Source: Bacillota bacterium
GTDB taxonomy: Bacteria > Bacillota > Clostridia > Christensenellales > Aristaeellaceae
DNA length: 10,282 nt
Assembly (NCBI GenBank): GCA_023416655.1
Contig: JAEZHK010000139.1
Coordinates: 1-10,282 of the forward strand
Direction of reading: 5' to 3'
Positions 5,200 to 10,282 of this stretch are shown here, one piece after another (positions within the stretch are counted from its first letter, which is position 1; each line of letters begins with the position of its first letter). The notes beneath the pieces are model-generated. The model did not search any database, had not been told where the DNA came from, and saw only the letters and a program-made list of their open reading frames with translations. Both the position numbers and the translations under genes were made by a program.

Positions 5200-6267
5200 A
5201 TGCGCGAGCGTCAGATGATGAAGGGCAACGAGGCCATCGCCGAGGCGGCGGTGCGCGCCGGCTGCCGCTATTTCTTCGGCTACCCCATCACCCCGCAAAA
5301 TGAGATCCCGGAATATATGAGTAAGCGACTTCCGCAGGTGGGCGGTGCGTTTTTGCAGGCGGAGAGCGAAGTCAGCGCCATCAACATGGTCTACGGTGCG
5401 GCGGGCGCGGGCGCGAGGGTCATGACATCCTCGTCCAGCCCCGGCATTTCGCTGAAACAGGAGGGCATCAGCTACCTGGTCGGCGCGGAACTGCCCTGCG
5501 TGATCGTCAACATCGTGCGCGGCGGCCCGGGGCTGGGTTCCATCCAGCCTGCGCAGAGCGACTACTACCAGTCAACCCGAGGCGGCGGCCACGGCGATTA
5601 CCGCCTCCTGGTCTACGCGCCGTCGAGCGTGCAGGAGGCCGTCACGCTGACGGCCAAGGCCTTCGACGCCGCCGACAAATACCAAAACCCCGTCATGGTG
5701 CTGGGCGACGGCGTCATCGGCCAGATGATGGAGCCGGTCGTGATGCCGGAGACCTTCGAATCGGAGAAAATCGAAAAGCCCTGGGCGGCCACCGGCTGGG
5801 ACGGGTCGCGCCCGAGGGCGATCATCAATTCGCTGTACATCAAGGCCGAAGTGCTGGAGCAGCACAACCTCCGGCTCGAGGCCAAGTACCGCGTGATGCG
5901 CGAAGAGGAGACCATGGTGGATCTCCAGTACATGGAGGACGCCGAGTACGCCGTCTGCGCCTACGGCACCACCGGCCGCATCGCGCTGACCGCGGTCCGC
6001 CGGGCCAGGGCGGAGGGCATCAAGGTGGGGCTGATCCGGCCCATCACGGTGTGGCCGTTCCCGGAAAAAGAGATTCACGAGATCGCGAAGCGCGTAAAAT
6101 CCATCCTGACCGTCGAAATGTCGCTGGGACAGATGGTGGACGACGTTCGCCTCGCGGCAAACGGCGCGTGCCCGGTGCTCTTCCACGGCCGCACCGGCGG
6201 CATGATCCCCGGCGTGAACGAGATCCTGGGCAAGATCCGCCAGATGAAAGGGGGCGCGGGCGCGTGA
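5200..6267 (+). CDS. vorB: 2-oxoacid:ferredoxin oxidoreductase alpha subunit (VorB/KorA type)
   Basis: This is the alpha subunit of an enzyme that oxidatively decarboxylates a 2-oxoacid to acyl-CoA, CO2 and reduced ferredoxin. The protein of 355 residues starts MRERQMMKGNEAIAEAAVRAG and carries YPITPQNEIPEYM (28-40), the AESE segment with the likely catalytic Glu (54-57) and RGGPGLGS (107-114). All are typical of the pyrimidine-binding domain; a transketolase-C-like domain follows from about 245. AGGAGG (5189-5194) is 5 nt before ATG 5200 and decides that start over Met 6/7. The family includes 3-methyl-2-oxobutanoate (branched-chain) and 2-oxoglutarate enzymes. Sequence similarity as I recall it points to the VorB group, but I cannot fix the substrate. 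The gene overlaps the next by 4 bp. Confidence 0.93.
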   Translation: MRERQMMKGNEAIAEAAVRAGCRYFFGYPITPQNEIPEYMSKRLPQVGGAFLQAESEVSAINMVYGAAGAGARVMTSSSSPGISLKQEGISYLVGAELPCVIVNIVRGGPGLGSIQPAQSDYYQSTRGGGHGDYRLLVYAPSSVQEAVTLTAKAFDAADKYQNPVMVLGDGVIGQMMEPVVMPETFESEKIEKPWAATGWDGSRPRAIINSLYIKAEVLEQHNLRLEAKYRVMREEETMVDLQYMEDAEYAVCAYGTTGRIALTAVRRARAEGIKVGLIRPITVWPFPEKEIHEIAKRVKSILTVEMSLGQMVDDVRLAANGACPVLFHGRTGGMIPGVNEILGKIRQMKGGAGA

Positions 6268-6998
6268 TCGTGTTTGAAAAGACGAAGATGCTGACCGACA
6301 CCCCCATGCACTACTGCCCCGGCTGCACCCACGGCATCATCCATAGGCTCGTGGCCGAGGCGATCCAGGAACTGGGCGTTTCCGACAAAGCCATCGGCGT
6401 GGCGCCGGTGGGCTGCGCGGTGTTCGCCTACGACTACTTCAACTGCGACATGTTTCAGGCCGCCCACGGCCGCGCGCCTGCGGTGGCCACGGGCATCAAA
6501 AGGGTGCACCCGGACAAAGTGGTCTTCACTTACCAGGGCGACGGCGACCTGGCCTCCATCGGCGCGGCGGAGATAGTCCACGCGGCGGCTCGCGGTGAGA
6601 ACATCACCGTCATCTTCGTCAACAACGCCATCTACGGCATGACCGGCGGCCAGATGGCCCCGACCACGCTCATCGGCCAGAAGACCACCACCTCCCCCCT
6701 CGGGCGGGACGCGAAGGTGAACGGCCACCCCATCCGCGTCAGCGAGATGCTGGCCACCCTCGACGGCCCGGCGCTGATCGAGCGGGTCAGCGTGCACGAC
6801 GTTAAAAACGTGCTCGCCGCGGGCAAGGCCATCAAAAAGGCGTTCAAGAACCAGATCGAGGGAAAGGGCTTCTCGATGATCGAAGTTCTGTCCACCTGCC
6901 CCACCAACTGGGGCCAGACGCCGGTCGAAGCCCTCAAGTGGCTGGAATCGAGCATGATCCCCCAGTACCCGCTGGGCGTGTACAAGGAGGTCACCTAG
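6264..6998 (+). CDS. korB: 2-oxoacid:ferredoxin oxidoreductase beta subunit (thiamine-diphosphate binding)
   Basis: The 244-residue beta subunit binds the thiamine diphosphate and its Mg2+. Visible features are CPGCTHG (18-24), the cofactor motif beginning GDGD (92-95) and ending NN (120-121), and MTGGQMAPT (126-134), all hallmarks of this family. The frame is open far upstream, but the GTG at 6264 overlaps the vorB stop (GTGA) and gives the usual N-terminus VFEKTKMLTDTPMHYCPGC. AAAGGGGG (6247-6254) precedes it by 9 nt. It stops immediately before the gamma subunit start. Confidence 0.93.
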   Translation: MIVFEKTKMLTDTPMHYCPGCTHGIIHRLVAEAIQELGVSDKAIGVAPVGCAVFAYDYFNCDMFQAAHGRAPAVATGIKRVHPDKVVFTYQGDGDLASIGAAEIVHAAARGENITVIFVNNAIYGMTGGQMAPTTLIGQKTTTSPLGRDAKVNGHPIRVSEMLATLDGPALIERVSVHDVKNVLAAGKAIKKAFKNQIEGKGFSMIEVLSTCPTNWGQTPVEALKWLESSMIPQYPLGVYKEVT

Positions 6999-7562
6999 AT
7001 GGAAACGGGCCTGATCGTCGCCGGATTCGGCGGCCAGGGAGTTCTTTTAATCGGGCAGCTGATCGCCTATTCCGGCATGCTGGACGGCAAGGAAGTATCC
7101 TGGATGCCCTCCTACGGCCCGGAGATGCGCGGCGGCAGCGCCAACTGCACCGTGGTTCTCTCCGACGAGCCGGTGGGCAGCCCCAAGGTGGAGGAGGCGG
7201 ATGTGATCATCGCCATGAACAAGCCCTCCATGCTGCTGTTTGAAAAGACAGTGAAGCCGGGCGGCGCGCTGCTCTACAACTCCAGCCTGATCGACGTTAA
7301 GCCCACCCGCACGGACATCCGCGCGGTGGCGGTGGCCTGCAGCGAGATCGCGGACCAGGCGGGCGACCTCCGCGCCGCCAACATGGCGATGCTGGGCGCC
7401 TACGCGGGGCTGACCTGCACGTTCGACGTCGATCTGCTCATGGACGCGCTTCGGCACAAGCTGGGCAGCGGCAAGGAAAAGCTGATGGAGATCAACCGCC
7501 GCGCCATCGAGGCGGGCATGAAATGCGCGGCCGAGTCCGGCATGGCCTGCTCGCTCGGCTGA
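6999..7562 (+). CDS. korC: 2-oxoacid:ferredoxin oxidoreductase gamma subunit
   Basis: This 187-residue protein has the gamma-subunit fold signature, with GFGGQG (9-14) near the N-terminus and the PSYGPEMRGG stretch (37-46). In this family the subunit contributes to the CoA-binding side of the complex. AAGGAGGT (6984-6991) lies 7 nt before the ATG, and there is no gap from korB. Together with the three preceding genes it completes the four-subunit delta-alpha-beta-gamma enzyme. Confidence 0.93.
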   Translation: METGLIVAGFGGQGVLLIGQLIAYSGMLDGKEVSWMPSYGPEMRGGSANCTVVLSDEPVGSPKVEEADVIIAMNKPSMLLFEKTVKPGGALLYNSSLIDVKPTRTDIRAVAVACSEIADQAGDLRAANMAMLGAYAGLTCTFDVDLLMDALRHKLGSGKEKLMEINRRAIEAGMKCAAESGMACSLG

Positions 7563-7563
7563 C

Positions 7564-7764
7564 ATGGACATCCGGCTGAACGACCAGGTGAAGATGCGAA
7601 AGCCCCACCCCTGCGGCAGCGACGTCTGGACGGTGATCCGCGTGGGCGCGGACATCAAGATCCGCTGCCAGGGCTGCGGGCGCATCGTCATGCTCGACCG
7701 GCCTGTGTTCGAAAAGCGGCTCAAGAAGATCCTGAGCCGGGCGGAGGAGGACATTCACGAATGA
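7564..7764 (+). CDS. DUF951 family small protein
   Basis: This 66-residue protein of unknown function matches the DUF951 pattern from memory: KPHPCG (13-18), IRVGADIKIRC (25-35) and CQGCGRIVML (35-44), then a basic helix FEKRLKKIL. The CxxC plus the upstream HPC could bind a metal, which is inference. It starts one base after the korC stop with no clear Shine-Dalgarno, so it is probably translated by coupling. It overlaps the next gene by 4 bp (ATGA). I recall DUF951 genes as common near the origin in Bacillota; no role in the oxidoreductase is implied. Confidence 0.88.
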   Translation: MDIRLNDQVKMRKPHPCGSDVWTVIRVGADIKIRCQGCGRIVMLDRPVFEKRLKKILSRAEEDIHE

Positions 7765-8810
7765 TGACGAAGAAGGGCCGCCCGTCCGGCGCGGGCAAGG
7801 GCGCACCTCGGAAGGCCCCGGCGGATGGTTATGACGTGAAGGCGTATAAGCCCAGCCGCAGGGCCGCGGAAGGATCCGCCTACCCGGAGGATGATTTCTA
7901 CGAGGCGAAGCCCGCCCGCTCCAAGGCGGTCGCTTCCCGCCCCGCGAAAGCGCGCGGCGCGCATCTGCCCTTCGGAGACGACGGATACCCGGTCGGGCGA
8001 AAGAGTCCGGCGAGGGCCGCAGGCCTTTACGGCGAGCGCCCCGCCCGGAAGGCGCTGCCTTACGACGACCGTCCTCTGCAAAAATCCCGCTACGGGGACG
8101 AGCGTCCCGCCCGAAGGCCGCTGGACGAGGACTACCCCGTCCGCCCGGCCCGCGGCTACGACGAGGAGCTTCCCGTGCGCAAAAAGCCGAGGGCGCAGGG
8201 CCCGCGCCCGGCACAGCGTGCCGCCGCGGCTTACCGGGATGACTACGAGGAATATGACCGGCCCGTCCGGAAGAACCGGCCAGTCCGTGGCAAGAAGAAA
8301 AAGGCTGGCGGCAGCGCGCTCGTCTACTGGGGCATCGCCGTCGTGCTGGCGCTTTTGATCGGCTTCGGCGTGCGCACCTTCGGGTTTGAGCTAATCACCG
8401 TGCGCGGCGACGCCATGCGCGGAACGCTCATCGAGGGCGAGATTGCGCTGGTCAAAAAGACCGTCTACTATGCGCAGAAGCCCGCCCGGGGCGACATCGT
8501 GGCGGTCAACTCGCCGGAGGGCAAGCTCATCCGCCGCGTGGTCGCGCTGCCCGGCGAGACCATCGAGATCAAGGGCGGCGTCACCTACGTCAACGACGAG
8601 CCGCTGGATGAGCCCTACGTCTACCAGGCGGCGGAGGGCGACTATCCGCTGACCACCATTCCTGAAGGCGGTTACTTCGTGATGTGCGACAACCGCCTCA
8701 ACATTGACGACAGCCGCACCTTCAACTCGGTCAAAAACACCCGCAGCCTCATCGTGGGCAAGGTGGACCAGATCGTCTGGCCGCTGTCCGGATGGGGAAA
8801 CATTCCGTAG
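7761..8810 (+). CDS. lepB: Signal peptidase I-like membrane protein, probable pseudoenzyme with long N-terminal extension
   Basis: The C-terminal ~165 of 349 residues are a type I signal peptidase domain: one membrane segment (about 187-207), box B at 212-223, box C/D at 244-266, and a box E-like stretch at 307-319. The active site is degraded. Box B reads VRGDAM with Ala218 where the catalytic Ser should be. The box D position reads IRRV with Arg258 for the catalytic Lys. Box E reads MCDNRLNIDDSR, with Cys309 for Gly and Ile for the usual Ser. Residues 1-180 are a low-complexity, highly charged segment rich in Arg, Lys, Pro, Asp and Tyr, ending in a run of Lys; it should lie in the cytoplasm. 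Family members usually have only 10-40 residues there. GGAGGAGG (7743-7750) precedes the ATG by 10 nt, and the start overlaps DUF951. The frame is intact, so it is not an ordinary decayed gene. Confidence 0.88.
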   Translation: MMTKKGRPSGAGKGAPRKAPADGYDVKAYKPSRRAAEGSAYPEDDFYEAKPARSKAVASRPAKARGAHLPFGDDGYPVGRKSPARAAGLYGERPARKALPYDDRPLQKSRYGDERPARRPLDEDYPVRPARGYDEELPVRKKPRAQGPRPAQRAAAAYRDDYEEYDRPVRKNRPVRGKKKKAGGSALVYWGIAVVLALLIGFGVRTFGFELITVRGDAMRGTLIEGEIALVKKTVYYAQKPARGDIVAVNSPEGKLIRRVVALPGETIEIKGGVTYVNDEPLDEPYVYQAAEGDYPLTTIPEGGYFVMCDNRLNIDDSRTFNSVKNTRSLIVGKVDQIVWPLSGWGNIP

Positions 8811-8830
8811 GGGCGGTTGGCAAACCGCCC
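8811..8830. repeat. 8-bp hairpin between the first two signal peptidase genes
   Basis: GGGCGGTT (8811-8818) pairs with AACCGCCC (8823-8830) around a GGCA loop, one base after the lepB-like stop. No T-run follows. It could modulate the transcript between the pseudoenzyme and the active paralogues, or be a short G+C-rich intergenic repeat. Confidence 0.6.
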
Positions 8831-8878
8831 GTTCCGCATGGTTCGTATTTGCCTTCAGTCAAGAAAGGTCGTAGTTTC

Positions 8879-9451
8879 ATGAGCCAGATGCCCGCCGTCG
8901 AGCCCAAGAAGGACGTCAAGAAGGAAATCATGGAGTGGGTCAAATCGATTCTCATCGCGCTCATCATCGTCGCGATCGTGCGCACGTTTCTTTTCACCAT
9001 GATCCGGGTGGACGGCGAATCCATGCTGGAATCGCTGCAGGACGGCGACCGCCTGGCCGCCACCATCATTGACGGCAAGCTCTTCGGCTACAGCCGGGGC
9101 GACGTGATCATCTGCACCTATCCGGGCGCGGACCACTACTGCGTGAAGCGGGTCATCGGGCTTCCGGGCGAAACGATTTCGATCAAGCAGGGTGTCGTTT
9201 CCATCAACGACAGCCCGCTCGACGAGCCCTACCTGACCTACCGGAGCAACGATTCGATGGATGCGTACCAGATTCCCGAAGGGGCATACTTTGTCATGGG
9301 CGACAACCGGCCGATTTCGCTGGACAGCCGTTCGGTCGGCCCCGTCGAGGCCGGGCCGTGGGTGCAGATCGGCATCCCGGAGAAGGGCGCGATCCTGGGC
9401 AAGGTCCACCTGAGGCTGTGGCCGCTCGACACCATTTCAACCATCGAATAA
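8879..9451 (+). CDS. lepB: Signal peptidase I (active-type paralogue 1)
   Basis: This enzyme cleaves signal peptides from secreted proteins at the outer face of the cytoplasmic membrane. The 190 residues fit the short Gram-positive class. It has one N-terminal membrane segment (about 22-40), IRVDGESM with catalytic Ser48, YCVKRVIGLPGE with catalytic Lys90, and GDNRPISLDSR (141-151), so the Ser/Lys dyad and box E are complete. The frame is open back to 8792, but ATG 8879 has GAAAGGT (8863-8869) 9 nt upstream and gives a normal N-terminus. The 68-nt gap before it contains a hairpin. It is clearly related to both neighbouring paralogues. Confidence 0.94.
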   Translation: MSQMPAVEPKKDVKKEIMEWVKSILIALIIVAIVRTFLFTMIRVDGESMLESLQDGDRLAATIIDGKLFGYSRGDVIICTYPGADHYCVKRVIGLPGETISIKQGVVSINDSPLDEPYLTYRSNDSMDAYQIPEGAYFVMGDNRPISLDSRSVGPVEAGPWVQIGIPEKGAILGKVHLRLWPLDTISTIE

Positions 9452-9475
9452 CAGGGAATATCAACCGTCGATTAG
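9434..9475 (+). repeat. Imperfect 18-bp direct repeat spanning the lepB stop
   Basis: Bases 9434-9451 and 9458-9475 match at 14 of 18 positions and are in the same frame. The first encodes ISTIE-stop, the true end of the second signal peptidase. The second would encode ISTVD-stop in the untranslated gap. The second copy also supplies part of the ribosome binding site of the next gene. Confidence 0.5.
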
Positions 9476-9483
9476 GAGAGAGC

Positions 9484-10125
9484 ATGCAGGATTCCGAGAA
9501 GCGTACCGACCCCGCGCCGGGCGAGGGAGAGGAAAAAAACCAGGCGAGGGCGGAAGCGGAGGCGGCGGAGCGCGCGCTGGCCGCGAAGCGGGCGAAGGCG
9601 AAGAAGGAAATCCGCGAATGGGCGGTGTCCATCGCGGTGGCGCTGATCGCGGTGTTCCTGATAAGGTCGTTCCTCTTCACCGTCATCCGGGTGGACGGCG
9701 ACTCCATGAAGGAGACGCTGCACGACGGCGAGCGCCTGATCGTCACGGTGTTGGACGTGAAGCTAAGTGGCGTGCGTAACGGCGACGTGGTCATCTGCCA
9801 CTTCCCCGGCCGCACGGGCTTTCTGGGCATCAAGCAGAATTTCGTCAAGCGCGTCATCGGCGTGGCGGGCGACAAGATCGTCATGCTGGGCGGCGAGACC
9901 TACATAAACGGTGTCCGGGTGGACGAACCCTATGTCACCCACCCAAGCCCCCTGGTCGACGGCGCCTGGGAGGTGCCCGAGGGCTATGTGTTCGTCTGCG
10001 GCGACAATCGCGCCAACTCCCACGACAGCCGCAGCTACGACGTGGGCTTCATCTCGACGGGCGATATCGTGGGCAAGGTGAAGCTGGTCATGTGGCCCAT
10101 CCCCGCATGGCGTACGATAAGCTGA
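9484..10125 (+). CDS. lepB: Signal peptidase I (active-type paralogue 2)
   Basis: This 213-residue signal peptidase has a charged, Ala/Glu/Lys-rich cytoplasmic N-terminus of about 45 residues, likely helical. One membrane segment follows (about 47-66). The catalytic residues are intact: VDGDSM with Ser74, VKRVIGVAGD with Lys122, and GDNRANSHDSR (173-183). AGGAG (9474-9478) lies 5 nt before ATG 9484, chosen over an upstream in-frame ATG at 9358 that lies inside the previous gene. It is the last gene before a strong terminator. The box spacing differs from paralogue 1 by an insertion between boxes C and D (LGIKQNF region). Confidence 0.95.
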   Translation: MQDSEKRTDPAPGEGEEKNQARAEAEAAERALAAKRAKAKKEIREWAVSIAVALIAVFLIRSFLFTVIRVDGDSMKETLHDGERLIVTVLDVKLSGVRNGDVVICHFPGRTGFLGIKQNFVKRVIGVAGDKIVMLGGETYINGVRVDEPYVTHPSPLVDGAWEVPEGYVFVCGDNRANSHDSRSYDVGFISTGDIVGKVKLVMWPIPAWRTIS

Positions 10126-10171
10126 CGCCAGAAGTATCTAAAAACGCCGCTCTCGCGTGCCCCGGGAGAGC

Positions 10172-10200
10172 ATGGAGAGGGCCGAAGCCCTCTCCATTTT
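10172..10200 (+). terminator. Rho-independent terminator after the signal peptidase cluster
   Basis: ATGGAGAGGGC (10172-10182) and its exact complement (10187-10197) form an 11-bp stem with a CGAA tetraloop, followed by TTTT and A/T-rich sequence. It lies 46 bp after the last stop codon. A smaller 6-bp hairpin (GCTCTC 10149-10154, GAGAGC 10166-10171) sits directly upstream. It ends the transcription unit that probably begins at 4946. Confidence 0.9.
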
Positions 10201-10204
10201 AATA

Positions 10205-10231
10205 AAATCCGGCGACCTGAGCGGCGGATTT
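10205..10231. repeat. Second hairpin after the terminator
   Basis: AAATCCG (10205-10211) pairs with CGGATTT (10225-10231), with two inner C/G pairs around ACCTGAG. It follows the terminator by 4 bp. It may be a back-up stop or the terminator of a convergent gene to the right. No gene can be supported between 10232 and the window end. Confidence 0.45.
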
Positions 10232-10282
10232 GCTTTCCCCCAAAGGCCGCGCTTGCCCGCCGTGTCGGGGAAAGTATTCCCG

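Noticed and set aside
7761..8810. Frameshift-damaged pseudogene
   Set aside because: The frame is continuous over 349 codons with a good ribosome binding site, overlap with the upstream gene and a conserved fold; only active-site residues are changed.
10199..10282. C-terminal end of a convergent reverse-strand gene at the window edge
   Set aside because: One reverse frame is open from the edge to a TAA at 10199-10201, but the other two reverse frames are open too and the peptide is not recognised, so coding cannot be supported.

Overview
This window looks like the chromosomal replication-origin region of a G+C-rich, strictly anaerobic member of the Clostridia (Bacillota). It carries dnaA and dnaN with clustered DnaA boxes. 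It also has a ferredoxin-dependent 2-oxoacid oxidoreductase, Gram-positive-type short signal peptidases, a DUF951 protein, and strong AGGAGG-type ribosome binding sites. I cannot name a genus from sequence alone; an uncultured gut or sediment lineage of the Christensenellales/Oscillospirales kind would fit. Every gene I can support is on the + strand, as expected for a leading strand running away from an origin at the left.

Layout: (1) 1-393, a non-coding dnaA leader, C-rich at the very edge, with a good extended -10 promoter and two inverted consensus DnaA boxes. (2) dnaA (394-1710). (3) A 548-bp dnaA-dnaN gap (1711-2258). It holds four successive strong hairpins, a ~100-bp dispersed repeat (copy A), and a DnaA-box cluster that is the likely origin core. 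(4) dnaN (2259-3365), overlapping mnmE (3358-4704) by 8 bp. The usual dnaN-proximal yaaA, recF and gyrB are not in the window. (5) A 281-bp gap with repeat copy B in inverted orientation, then an extended -10 promoter overlapped by a near-consensus DnaA box. (6) A tight cluster: small 2x[4Fe-4S] ferredoxin subunit, vorB/korA-type alpha, korB-type beta, korC-type gamma, DUF951, then three tandem signal peptidase I paralogues. It ends in a textbook rho-independent terminator at 10172-10200.

The first half is replication initiation (DnaA), the sliding clamp (DnaN) and tRNA wobble modification (MnmE). The second half makes a four-subunit enzyme that oxidatively decarboxylates a 2-oxoacid (branched-chain or 2-oxoglutarate) to acyl-CoA with ferredoxin reduction. 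The same apparent transcript continues into protein-export processing enzymes.

The most striking observation is that the first of the three signal peptidases appears to be a dead enzyme. The catalytic Ser is Ala, the catalytic Lys is Arg, and the box E Gly and Ser are also changed. It carries a ~180-residue charged, Pro/Arg/Tyr/Asp-rich cytoplasmic extension. The two paralogues right behind it keep the full catalytic set. This is a candidate signal-peptidase pseudoenzyme or regulator next to two active enzymes.
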